From contig JADKFX010000001.1 of the NCBI GenBank assembly GCA_016717265.1, forward strand, positions 310,001 through 374,000: a DNA stretch of 64,000 nucleotides, in the 5' to 3' direction. The number at the start of each line of letters is the position of its first letter. Positions within the stretch are counted from its first letter, which is position 1. This stretch comes from Saprospiraceae bacterium (GTDB lineage: Bacteria > Bacteroidota > Bacteroidia > Chitinophagales > Saprospiraceae). Below, one piece after another: positions 25,675 through 34,600 of this stretch. A model generated the notes under the pieces. It made no database searches and was not told where the DNA came from. It saw only the letters and a list, made by a program, of their open reading frames with translations. Position numbers and translations under genes: made by a program.

Positions 25675-27981
25675 TTACCTTACTAAAACGATTTTAGTTA
25701 CAATTGCTTCAGCAGTTTCAAAGTCTTGCGTTGAGTTTGCAAATACCAGATACACTCCAGAGCTTGCTTTTTTTCCTAAATAATCTCTGCCATCCCAAAT
25801 AGCTTCTCCACCATTTGCAATCGTTTCAAAAACTAAACGTCCGCTAAGGTCTGTTATTTTTATCCTTGCATCGCGGGCTAATCCTTTAATTGCTATGGGT
25901 CCATCATATTCTGGAGGAACCGGATTTGGAAACACCAAAGGGCTCCCTATGAACACATTTTTTGCCAAAGTAGCATCTGTGCGAAACACCTGTAAACCTC
26001 TTGCTGTTGCGATCCATGCTTCTCCAGTTTTAGGATCAATGTTTATATCCAGGATATTGTTATCCATTAATGGACTATTCCCAACATTAAAATTATAGAT
26101 TTGAAATTCCCCACCCGGTGATTGTACATAGATACCATTATTATTAGTGCCAAACCATTTTCGGTTTGCACCATCAATAGCAATGGTAGTAATAATCTCA
26201 GATGAAAGCAAATAATAGATTATTCCATCCTGGTCAACTTTTCGGCGACTGCCTTTACAGCTTCCATCAAAAATGGAGGAACCACATTCAAATACGACAG
26301 GTCCTTCCGCGGTACCAACCCAAACATCCCCATCAAGATCTACTTCCACCGTGCGAACATCATTCGTTGTCATTTCTGTATTTGATGTTGTTAGCAAGAT
26401 ACTCTTATCATCTCCAATTACATTTGGATCTCCTTCATCAAAAACTAAAATACCACCACTTAATCTATTAATAATCCATTTATATCCATTCTGATCGATT
26501 TTCAATTCAGAAAATAAATTTGAGTTGTTTGGAAAAATATACTTTTTCCAATCTCCTTTAGTATTCAAAGAAAGCAATCCTGTAGGAGCCAAATAATTTG
26601 TAATCCAAAGCGTTTTTTCTTTATCAAATGCAAGTCCTGACAATCGAATATTTACGGAATCCCCTACAGTACCTTGCAATGGAGAATTGGTTTTGTTATA
26701 CACAGTATAATGATCTGTGACCCGATTGTATTCAATAAGCCCTTTACCAGCACTTGCATAATAAATTTTTGTTTTGTCTGGATGTTCGGCTATGCGAATT
26801 ACATCAGAAATTTCAAATGGTTTTAAATCCTCTGTCACATATGAATTAATAGAACTCCAGGTTTTATTTGAATATTTTAATATACCATCAAAGATATAAT
26901 TCGGAGTAAACGTTGCATCCAAGCCACCAGAAGCTACATAAACACCATCCTCCAAAGCAGCAATTTCAAAACAATTATTTGTAGCTGGACCACTTATCCA
27001 AATTGAATTACAGGATTCCCCAGCTTTGCTGGAATACCGAAAACTCCATCGAACATCGGCATACCAAATCGTTCCATCTCCAGACTCAACACTATATAAA
27101 TTTTTTTCTGTACAATCTGGATTACTAAGTGTTAGGTTCAATTGCTCATTAAAAAAACCCACCCGGTCACCACAATTATTCTTACAATGTAGGCCTGCCA
27201 ATAAATGCATCGGACCTGGATTCAAATACTTAATGGTATACTCACTATTATTATAAATTGAATTAAACTGCTTGTTTTTCCATTGAAAAATTTCATTGGT
27301 TCCAGAAACAAATACAGAGCCTTTATAAACTACACTAGCATTAAATGTTCCGTTTTCAGGTAGGCCAAAAGAAGCGCCTAATTTTTGCCAACCACCAAAA
27401 TTTTGAATAATGTTTGTGCCATTATCTTCAAATAAATAAATTCCAGATTCTGTAGCTAAAAAATATTCATTATTATTTTGTGTACAATCGTATACTTTTA
27501 TATTTGGGGTGAATAGGGTAAAATTAAATCTACCGGTGCGAACATCTAATTGTGAAACGCCATAGTTACCAGAAATAAAAACATGTTGTTCATCCTGATA
27601 TGAAATCGTATTAATAAATTTATCTATCGGTATATTATTAAAATTTAAAAGATCCACTACCGGTTTAACGCCCGATTCTGTAACTAAATCTAATATACCA
27701 TTTTCATAGGCAACCAATAAAGTACTGCTTGGTTTATGAAAATAAATAGTTCGAATACGACTATCGCTTAATCCTTCAGTACGCGTAATGCGTTCAAAAC
27801 TATAATCTTGTTTATTGATTTTGAGAATTGCAAAATCCGTTGAAAAATAAACAAATTGATCACTTTGGGTGACATGATTTCCATTATTAAAGGGTAAATG
27901 TGTTGCCCATTCGCCAATGGAGAGTTCGGATTGGGAGCTTCCTAAAAACGGCAAAAAAAGGAAAACGAAGTAACGCAGCAT
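25675..27981 (-). CDS. porZ: T9SS protein PorZ (A-LPS delivery beta-propeller)
   Basis: The 768-residue protein has a short signal peptide (residues 1-17, ending LGSSQ) and a first propeller with the PorZ-typical opening: GEWATHLPFNNG, then FVYFSTDFAILKI, RITRTEGLSDSRI and LLVAYENGILDLV. Two propellers follow, with repeats such as TLWITNYL, DVWVGTAEGP, RKWFGTNNNGIYV and EAWIATARGLQVF. A C-terminal sorting-type domain (FPNPVPPEY, ITDLSGRLVF, KKASSGVYLVF, ending KIVLVR) closes it. In P. gingivalis PorZ is a cell-surface part of the attachment complex, feeding A-LPS to the sortase PorU, so it pairs functionally with the PorU2-type gene 14 kb away. Its leader holds a strong terminator-like hairpin (28053-28083). 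Confidence 0.85.
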   Translation of the reverse strand: MLRYFVFLFLPFLGSSQSELSIGEWATHLPFNNGNHVTQSDQFVYFSTDFAILKINKQDYSFERITRTEGLSDSRIRTIYFHKPSSTLLVAYENGILDLVTESGVKPVVDLLNFNNIPIDKFINTISYQDEQHVFISGNYGVSQLDVRTGRFNFTLFTPNIKVYDCTQNNNEYFLATESGIYLFEDNGTNIIQNFGGWQKLGASFGLPENGTFNASVVYKGSVFVSGTNEIFQWKNKQFNSIYNNSEYTIKYLNPGPMHLLAGLHCKNNCGDRVGFFNEQLNLTLSNPDCTEKNLYSVESGDGTIWYADVRWSFRYSSKAGESCNSIWISGPATNNCFEIAALEDGVYVASGGLDATFTPNYIFDGILKYSNKTWSSINSYVTEDLKPFEISDVIRIAEHPDKTKIYYASAGKGLIEYNRVTDHYTVYNKTNSPLQGTVGDSVNIRLSGLAFDKEKTLWITNYLAPTGLLSLNTKGDWKKYIFPNNSNLFSELKIDQNGYKWIINRLSGGILVFDEGDPNVIGDDKSILLTTSNTEMTTNDVRTVEVDLDGDVWVGTAEGPVVFECGSSIFDGSCKGSRRKVDQDGIIYYLLSSEIITTIAIDGANRKWFGTNNNGIYVQSPGGEFQIYNFNVGNSPLMDNNILDINIDPKTGEAWIATARGLQVFRTDATLAKNVFIGSPLVFPNPVPPEYDGPIAIKGLARDARIKITDLSGRLVFETIANGGEAIWDGRDYLGKKASSGVYLVFANSTQDFETAEAIVTKIVLVR

Positions 27982-28417
27982 GTTCTAAAAAATTGATTCG
28001 TCTTATTAAACGAATGAACCTAGATATTATTCTGATTAAATTGGAAAGGAACAAAAAAAAAGATCGACCCGGGAGGGCCGATCCTTTAAATAACACTATG
28101 AGAACACCCTAAAAATTCTAATTTGTTTAACTATTTTAATAATTATAAGTAACTTAATTATAGCGTCCTTATCAAATAGCTATTGCAAATTAAGTACATT
28201 TATATCATACCATCCAAATATTTTTCAAAAAAATTTTAAACAATTTGAAATATAATAAATTTATCATTATTAACTGATTGTACTACAAGCTTTTAATTGG
28301 CATTATTAGAATTAAACGAAACTCCATTTTGCCATAGAAATTAATGCTCTAGGTTAAATCGGGGTTAAAAAATGCATGTTAGTGGATCTTTTTATTGACT
28401 TTTGAGTTTTAAATTGA
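27982..28417. other. Divergent spacer with leftward terminator
   Basis: The 436-base region separates divergent porZ and the sensor kinase. It contains an inverted repeat at 27996-28015 (ATTCGT/ACGAAT) and the GC-rich hairpin at 28062-28083. The remaining 330 bases are AT-rich with no coding frame I can support. A near-match -7 element, GACTTTTG, precedes the kinase start by about 12 bases. Confidence 0.5.
28053..28083 (-). terminator. Strong leftward intrinsic terminator (or porZ attenuator)
   Basis: On the minus strand a 9-pair stem (GATCGGCCC / GGGTCGATC, loop TCCC) at 28083-28062 is followed by nine T (28061-28053). One pair is G-U on this strand but A-C on the plus strand, so the fold and the T-run both point leftward. 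No gene on the minus strand precedes it, while porZ starts 72 bases after it. Confidence 0.7.
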
Positions 28418-29782
28418 ATGGGAAAGCAAGCGATATGGTTTGTAATCGGCTTAATGGCTGTAGCATTAATTGGTACTACGATTGTCCAGTTATATTGGAT
28501 TAATTGGTCTGTCAACCTAAAAGAACAACAATTTAATGAGTCAATTATAGCGGCTTTACACAGGGTAGGGACCCGACTAGAAAAACACGATCCTAGTTTA
28601 AGTTTATCTTCCGCCTCGTTATTAGAGAGATGGGATGAAAAGCAAAAACAAATAGAATTAATAGACCGTGAAATTCGGTTACAAAAATTTCCACTGGAGC
28701 GAAGAATTGATCCTTTATTTTTAAAGAAAATAATAACTCAAGAATTTATTGAGCTTAATTTGGATTTGGATTATTCCTTTGGGGTTTTTGATAATTTTAG
28801 AAAACGCATGATTATTTTGAATGGAAATTATCAGGCGGATTTAGGAGTAAACTATAGGGCTTCAAATCCAGGTTTAAAATTGGAAACGCAGCTCCAAAAT
28901 TCAGAATATGAAATAGGTTTGTTTCCTGGAATTACCGGAAATCCAGGTACGCTAAAAGTAATTTTTCCCACAAAAACAAGCTGGCTGTGGCGATCTGTAT
29001 GGCCATTATTAGTTTTAAGTTTATTATTAACTTCATTAATAGTTGCTTGTTTTTCATATGTCATTTATGTGGTTTTCCGACAAAAAAAATTATCTGAAAT
29101 CAAAAATGACTTTGTCAATAATATGACGCATGAATTTAAAACACCCATCGCTACAATTTCATTAGCCTCAGATTCAATAACGAGTCCAATGGTTATTAAT
29201 GCACCCGATAAAATTCGGCGGTTTGCAGATATTATTCGTCAAGAAAACAGACGGATGTTAAGCCAGGTTGAAAAAGTACTTCAAATGGCACTTTTAGATA
29301 AACATGATTTTAAAATGAATCTAAAAGAACTGAATATCCATGAAATTATAGAACAAGCGGTAGCAAATATCAGTTTACAGGTTCAACAACGCGATGGATT
29401 TATAATTAAAGAATTAAATGCTTTGAATTCAAATGTAATGGGGGACCAAATTCATTTGACAAATATTATTTATAATTTATTAGATAATGCCAATAAATAT
29501 TCTGTCGAAAAACCAGAAATTAAAGTGACAACAAAAAATAAAGGTGGTTTTATAGAAATTAGTGTTTGCGATAAAGGGATCGGAATGGCGAAAGATGTTC
29601 AGAAGATGATTTTTGAAAAATTTTATAGAGTTCCTACTGGTAACCTACACAATGTCAAGGGTTTTGGTCTTGGTTTGAGTTATGTTAAAGCTATGGCTAT
29701 AGAGCATAACGGACGGGTGGATGTAGAAAGTGAAATGGGAAAAGGAAGCCGATTTACACTTACCCTACCTGTAAAAACATAA
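28418..29782 (+). CDS. Membrane sensor histidine kinase
   Basis: The 454-residue kinase has two membrane helices (about residues 6-26 and 190-215) around a periplasmic sensor region without recognised domain. The HisKA dimerisation motif NNMTHEFKTPIATI carries the phospho-acceptor His238. HATPase boxes follow: NIIYNLLDNANKY (N box), CDKGIGMA (G1), and VKGFGLGLSYV (G2). The gene is followed after 63 bases by an OmpR-type response regulator, its probable partner. The signal cannot be inferred from the sensor region. Confidence 0.92.
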   Translation: MGKQAIWFVIGLMAVALIGTTIVQLYWINWSVNLKEQQFNESIIAALHRVGTRLEKHDPSLSLSSASLLERWDEKQKQIELIDREIRLQKFPLERRIDPLFLKKIITQEFIELNLDLDYSFGVFDNFRKRMIILNGNYQADLGVNYRASNPGLKLETQLQNSEYEIGLFPGITGNPGTLKVIFPTKTSWLWRSVWPLLVLSLLLTSLIVACFSYVIYVVFRQKKLSEIKNDFVNNMTHEFKTPIATISLASDSITSPMVINAPDKIRRFADIIRQENRRMLSQVEKVLQMALLDKHDFKMNLKELNIHEIIEQAVANISLQVQQRDGFIIKELNALNSNVMGDQIHLTNIIYNLLDNANKYSVEKPEIKVTTKNKGGFIEISVCDKGIGMAKDVQKMIFEKFYRVPTGNLHNVKGFGLGLSYVKAMAIEHNGRVDVESEMGKGSRFTLTLPVKT

Positions 29783-29845
29783 AAAAAAAAATTGCAATGC
29801 AACGACAAACTGAATTTCTAATCGTTATACTGTAAAACCTTGACT

Positions 29846-30598
29846 ATGGTTGGCAGCAAAACGGAAACAAACCCTACTACAAAAATTCTACTTGTAGAGG
29901 ATGATCGCAATTTTGGAGATGTTCTAAGATCCTATTTGGAAATGCATGGCTATGATGTAGATCTTGCTGTGGATGGCATTGATGGATTTGAACAATATCG
30001 ACGTGGGCAATATGACCTCTGTATTCTCGACGTCATGATGCCAAGAAAAGATGGTTTTTCACTAGCTAAAGACATCCGTTCTAAAAGTAGTGAAATTCCA
30101 ATTATATTTCTAACCGCAAAAACTTTAAAAGAAGATATTTTAGAAGGTTTTCGCATAGGTGCTGATGATTATGTGACAAAACCTTTTAATTCTGAAGAAC
30201 TGCTATATCGGGTACAAGCTATTTTGAAGCGATCTATGAAAAAGGTCGATCCAAATGATGACACAACAGAATACGCTATAGGTTTTTATTTTTTCAACTT
30301 TCCACTTCGTGTTTTATATCTTAAAGAAAATAACGAAATCAGTGAAAAAATCAAATTATCACCAAAGGAAGCATTATTATTAAAATTATTTTGTCAACAC
30401 CGAAATCAAATTTTATCCAGATCTGAAGCACTCACTAAAATTTGGGGTGAGGATAATTATTTTACGGCTCGAAGTATGGATGTTTTTGTTACCAAGCTTC
30501 GGAAATATCTAGCTAAAGATGAAAATATCGAAATTATCAACATACATGGGAATGGCTTCCGTATGATTGTTAAGGGAGAATTGGGTTCTGAGCTTTAA
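29846..30598 (+). CDS. OmpR-family response regulator
   Basis: The 250-residue protein has a receiver domain with the acidic pair Asp19-Asp20, phospho-acceptor Asp62 in LDVMMPRKDG, and the conserved Lys in DDYVTKPF. The C-terminal domain is a winged helix of the OmpR/PhoB type (LSPKEALLLKLFCQHRNQ, ARSMDVFVTKLRKYL, IINIHGNGFRM). The ATG at 29846 is used rather than the TTG at 29840 because it is the better start and loses only two residues. It forms a two-component pair with the upstream kinase. The target genes are unknown. Confidence 0.93.
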   Translation: MVGSKTETNPTTKILLVEDDRNFGDVLRSYLEMHGYDVDLAVDGIDGFEQYRRGQYDLCILDVMMPRKDGFSLAKDIRSKSSEIPIIFLTAKTLKEDILEGFRIGADDYVTKPFNSEELLYRVQAILKRSMKKVDPNDDTTEYAIGFYFFNFPLRVLYLKENNEISEKIKLSPKEALLLKLFCQHRNQILSRSEALTKIWGEDNYFTARSMDVFVTKLRKYLAKDENIEIINIHGNGFRMIVKGELGSEL

Positions 30599-30662
30599 TT
30601 AAAAAAAATTCTAAGTTTTATTTGACATCACTTTTGCTGGTTTAGTGTTACTTGGTTTTATT

Positions 30663-30670
30663 TACCTTTG
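30663..30670 (+). promoter_or_regulatory. Bacteroidota -7 box (TACCTTTG) for purD
   Basis: TACCTTTG is a full match to TAnnTTTG and ends 14 bases before the ATG at 30685. It decides the purD start: an in-frame TTG at 30652 would lie upstream of the predicted transcript start. Confidence 0.55.
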
Positions 30671-30684
30671 CCGGAACACGATTC

Positions 30685-31965
30685 ATGAAAAAGAATGTTT
30701 TAATTTTAGGTTCCGGCGGGCGGGAACATGCCTTGGCATATAAAATCAAACAAAGCAATTTAATCGCTCAACTTTTTGTGATGCCGGGGAATCCGGGTAC
30801 CGCAGCCTTGGCTTTAAATCTACCTGGCAATCCTTCAGATGCAGAACTAGTTAAAACTACTATTTTTAATTTTGATATTGATATTGTGATTTGCGGGCCA
30901 GAGGTTCCATTAGCAGATGGTTTAATGGATGCATTGTCTATAGCCTCCTGGGACCATAAACCTATTTTGGTAGGCCCTACAAAAGCCGGGGCAATGCTGG
31001 AAAGCAGTAAAGCGTTTTCAAAGGAATTTATGCTTAAGCATTCTATTCCAACTGCCGCTTTCCAAGCTTTTACCAAAGATCAGGAACAAGAAGCTTTGGA
31101 GTATATGAGCTTATTGAAACCACCTATTGTATTGAAAGCCTCTGGACTGGCCGCAGGTAAAGGGGTCATTATAAGTCCGGATCACCATCAAGCTGAACTT
31201 GAGTTATTAGATCTACTCCATGGTAAATTTGGAGCAGCCTCTGAAACGATCGTCATTGAAGAATTTTTAGATGGCATTGAATTTTCAGTATTTATCCTTA
31301 CAAATGGAACACAATATGCTCTTTTACCAATAGCTAAAGATTATAAACGAATTGGAATTGCCGATTCCGGTTTAAATACAGGTGGAATGGGTGCCGTTTC
31401 GCCAGTTTCCTTTGTAGATGAAATCTTGTTAGAAAAAGTTCGTTCGCAAATCATTCAGAAAACACTTGACGGACTTAAAAAAGATCAAATCCCGTATCAA
31501 GGATTTATTTTCTTCGGACTAATCTGTGTGCAGGGAGAACCCTATTTAATAGAATACAATTGTAGAATGGGCGATCCGGAAACAGAAGTTGTAATGCCAA
31601 GACTAAAAACGGATCTTATCGAACTCATTCTAGCTATGCAAGAAAATAGATTGGATCAAGTTAAAATTGAAACCGATCCTCGATATGCTGCTACGATTAT
31701 GTTGGTCAGTGGTGGTTATCCTGGAGTTTATGAAAAAGGTAAAACCATTCAATTACCCACTGAAGGATACCAAAATTCAATCCTTTTCCATGCAGGTACA
31801 AAAGAGCAAAATAGTATCCTTACCACAGATGGAGGTAGAGTAATTTCCATAACTTCCTTTGGAAATACAAAAGAAGAAGCCGTAGATACTAGTTTGGATT
31901 TAGCAGCTAAAATACAATTTGAAGGAAAATATTACCGTCAAGATATTGGATTTGATTTAAGCTAA
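30685..31965 (+). CDS. purD: Phosphoribosylamine-glycine ligase PurD (GARS)
   Basis: The 426-residue protein is a full-length ATP-grasp GAR synthetase. The N-terminal GSGGREHALA motif binds phosphoribosylamine, VIKASGLAAGKGV-like VLKASGLAAGKGV forms the ATP-grasp loop, and GDPETEVVMPRL is the diagnostic metal-binding segment. It catalyses the second step of de novo purine synthesis. The ATG at 30685 is chosen by alignment to the usual KNVLILGSGGREH start and by the -7 element. No other purine gene is in the window. Confidence 0.96.
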   Translation: MKKNVLILGSGGREHALAYKIKQSNLIAQLFVMPGNPGTAALALNLPGNPSDAELVKTTIFNFDIDIVICGPEVPLADGLMDALSIASWDHKPILVGPTKAGAMLESSKAFSKEFMLKHSIPTAAFQAFTKDQEQEALEYMSLLKPPIVLKASGLAAGKGVIISPDHHQAELELLDLLHGKFGAASETIVIEEFLDGIEFSVFILTNGTQYALLPIAKDYKRIGIADSGLNTGGMGAVSPVSFVDEILLEKVRSQIIQKTLDGLKKDQIPYQGFIFFGLICVQGEPYLIEYNCRMGDPETEVVMPRLKTDLIELILAMQENRLDQVKIETDPRYAATIMLVSGGYPGVYEKGKTIQLPTEGYQNSILFHAGTKEQNSILTTDGGRVISITSFGNTKEEAVDTSLDLAAKIQFEGKYYRQDIGFDLS

Positions 31966-32046
31966 TGCCACTGCTTTAACTTACATACGATGCATTCTTT
32001 TAAAATTGTTAAACGATGAAACAAGTCTTTATACTGAAACTAAAAA

Positions 32047-34494
32047 ATGATTTATAGCGTCCGAGAACTTGCTGCCATACTTGATGTTTCTGAATACAAC
32101 ACTTTATTTGAAGATGTCATTATAAAACACACTGAAATTGACAGTCGCTATGTCATCAAAGCAGAAGAGACCATTTTTTTTGCATTAAAAGGAAATCAGT
32201 TAGATGGTCATGAGTTTGTTCCAGACCTTATTGAAAAAGGAGTTCAGGTCTTTGTAGTATCAAATGATATTAAAATTAAAAATGCCTGTTTTTTAATAGT
32301 GCCGGATGTGCTCCGAGCCTTACAGAAACTAGCTAGTTATCACCGTTCCCGGTTTCTAATACCGGTCATTGGGATCACTGGTAGCAATGGTAAAACGATT
32401 GTAAAGGAATGGCTCAATACCATTTTACAAGAAAAATATATTATTTGCAAAAATCCAAAATCTTTTAATTCACAATTAGGTGTTGCCTTGTCTGTATTGG
32501 AGCTGAATGAAAGTCACCAATTGGGAATTTTTGAAGCAGGTATTTCTAAACCTGGTGAGATGGACCTGCTTCGTGAAATGATTCAACCAACCATAGGTAT
32601 CATCACAAACATTGGAGATGCGCATCAAGCTGGTTTTTCTGGTATGGATGAAAAAACCAAGGAAAAATTAATTTTATTTAATGGCGTTCAAAAATTAATT
32701 TATTGTAAAGATTATCAAAGTATTGAACATCATCGAAAACAACATCTTAATAATCGAAACTGGTCACAAAAATTAGATGCAGATTATAATGTTGTTACAT
32801 TAAAGAAACACAAAAAAGGACTTCATTTAAAATTAAAGTACAAAGAACTAATTTCTGATTTTGAATTAAACTTTCAAGATGAAGCTTCTCTTGAAAATAT
32901 TTTACATTGTATTGTTCTTGCTTTAGAACTACAACTTACTACCTCTGAAATTCAAGCCGGTATCAATCAATTGCATAATCTGACCATGCGGCTCGAGCAA
33001 AAAGAAGGAATCAATGGATGTATTTTAATTAATGATAGTTATAGTCTCGATTTTAAATCTTTACAATTAGCCTTGCAGTTTGTAGATCAACAAAATCAGC
33101 AGCTTCCCAGGACACTGGTCCTTACAGATTTTGCTGAACAAAAAGGAACTTTAGATTTATGGCCCTCCGTTGAATATTTATTGGAAAAATATAAAATTCA
33201 AAAATTGATAGGCGTTGGGAAAGAAATAAAAGAAATAAAATCTTATTTGACCAAACAAATTACATTTCTTCATTTTGAATCTACAGAAAAACTAATTGAA
33301 AATTTTGATTCTCTTTATTTTAAAAATGAATTAATATTAATAAAAGGTGCAAGAAAATTTAAATTAGAACAATTTTTTCAACAGCTTAGTTTATCTAAGC
33401 ATGATACGATTCTTGAAATAGATTTAAAAGCGATCACCCATAATGTAAATATATATAAGTCCTATTTAAAAGAAGATACAAAGATTATGGCGGTTGTAAA
33501 AGCCGCAGCTTATGGAAGTGGTCAATACGAAATTGCAAGATTGTTAGAACATAAAAACATAGATTATTTTGCAGTAGCATACCCGGATGAAGGGATTTTA
33601 TTAAGACAAAAAGGAATTTTAACACCTATACTCGTAATGAATACGGGTACTACGGACTTTAATTTATTATTAGATCATCGATTAGAACCTGAAATTTTTT
33701 CATTGGCCCAGTGTCAGCGACTAATTACGGAATTAGGAAAATTTACCAAATTTGATATCCATCTGAAACTAGATTCAGGAATGCATCGTTTAGGTTTTTT
33801 AGAAAATGAAATTGAAGCACTTTGCCAATTCTTAATTTCAAATCGACAATTAACTGTAAAATCGATTTTTTCACATTTATCTGGCAGCGATCAAAGTGAA
33901 TTTGATGACTTTACTAAAAAACAAGCGGCACTTTTTAAACAAATGGCAGATAAGATTTCACAAGTTTTAAATTATAAACCATTATTCCATATTTTAAATA
34001 GTGGTGGCATAGCCCGTCACCCTGATTTGTGTTTTGACATGATTCGGCTAGGGATTGGGATGTATGGAATTGATAATGATCCGAAACTAAAGACCCTCCT
34101 TGAAAAAGCCCATACTTTAAAAACACGGGTTTCTCAAATTAAGATCCTACCAGCTGGTGAAACGGTGAGCTATAATCGGAGTGGAACCATTTCAGAATCT
34201 ACCAAAGTAGCTGTTTTAGCAATCGGTTATGCTGACGGTTTACCGCGAATAGCTGGATTGAAAGCATATAAACTTTGGGCAAACCGTGTCCAAATCCCAT
34301 TAATCGGGGTTGTTTGTATGGACATGTGTATGGCTGATGTGAGCCAATTAGGTCAAATCGAAGAAGGCATGGAAATAGAGGTATTTGGAAAAAACGCTGC
34401 CATCGAAAGTTTAGCAAAAATTGCAGATACCATCCCATATGAAATATTATGCGGTATCTCAACCCGGGTAAAGCGGATCTTTCTTCAAGATTAA
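32047..34494 (+). CDS. murF-alr: Bifunctional MurF ligase / alanine racemase
   Basis: The 815-residue protein fuses two peptidoglycan enzymes. Residues 1-450 are MurF (UDP-MurNAc-tripeptide:D-Ala-D-Ala ligase), with the P-loop GITGSNGKT at 109-117, and NIGDAHQAGF. Residues 457-815 are a PLP-dependent alanine racemase, with the PLP lysine Lys485 in VVKAAAYGSG, and Tyr709 in SYNRSGT as the second base, plus VCMDMCMADV. One polypeptide thus makes D-Ala and adds D-Ala-D-Ala to the precursor. The fusion is well known in Bacteroidota. MurF lacks some canonical residues in this fusion family, so both activities are inferred from motifs. Confidence 0.94.
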   Translation: MIYSVRELAAILDVSEYNTLFEDVIIKHTEIDSRYVIKAEETIFFALKGNQLDGHEFVPDLIEKGVQVFVVSNDIKIKNACFLIVPDVLRALQKLASYHRSRFLIPVIGITGSNGKTIVKEWLNTILQEKYIICKNPKSFNSQLGVALSVLELNESHQLGIFEAGISKPGEMDLLREMIQPTIGIITNIGDAHQAGFSGMDEKTKEKLILFNGVQKLIYCKDYQSIEHHRKQHLNNRNWSQKLDADYNVVTLKKHKKGLHLKLKYKELISDFELNFQDEASLENILHCIVLALELQLTTSEIQAGINQLHNLTMRLEQKEGINGCILINDSYSLDFKSLQLALQFVDQQNQQLPRTLVLTDFAEQKGTLDLWPSVEYLLEKYKIQKLIGVGKEIKEIKSYLTKQITFLHFESTEKLIENFDSLYFKNELILIKGARKFKLEQFFQQLSLSKHDTILEIDLKAITHNVNIYKSYLKEDTKIMAVVKAAAYGSGQYEIARLLEHKNIDYFAVAYPDEGILLRQKGILTPILVMNTGTTDFNLLLDHRLEPEIFSLAQCQRLITELGKFTKFDIHLKLDSGMHRLGFLENEIEALCQFLISNRQLTVKSIFSHLSGSDQSEFDDFTKKQAALFKQMADKISQVLNYKPLFHILNSGGIARHPDLCFDMIRLGIGMYGIDNDPKLKTLLEKAHTLKTRVSQIKILPAGETVSYNRSGTISESTKVAVLAIGYADGLPRIAGLKAYKLWANRVQIPLIGVVCMDMCMADVSQLGQIEEGMEIEVFGKNAAIESLAKIADTIPYEILCGISTRVKRIFLQD

Positions 34495-34569
34495 GACCAT
34501 ATTCATTAATATAACGTTAATAAATCATATTAAGCCACTATAAAATGGGTTTTAAACGTATCTACTGCT

Positions 34570-34577
34570 TAATTTTG
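34570..34577 (+). promoter_or_regulatory. Bacteroidota -7 box (TAATTTTG) for the PPIase operon
   Basis: TAATTTTG fully matches TAnnTTTG and ends 23 bases before the first ATG of the three-gene operon. No -33 TTG stands at a good distance. Confidence 0.4.
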
Positions 34578-34600
34578 ACCGTTTTTAAACAAAAATTCCT

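Noticed and set aside
27887..28096. Leftward ORF covering the terminator upstream of porZ
   Set aside because: It begins GTG, overlaps porZ in another frame and translates the terminator stem; the composition is unlike real proteins here.
29840..29845. TTG start for the response regulator
   Set aside because: The ATG two codons later fits the family better and there is no support for the TTG.
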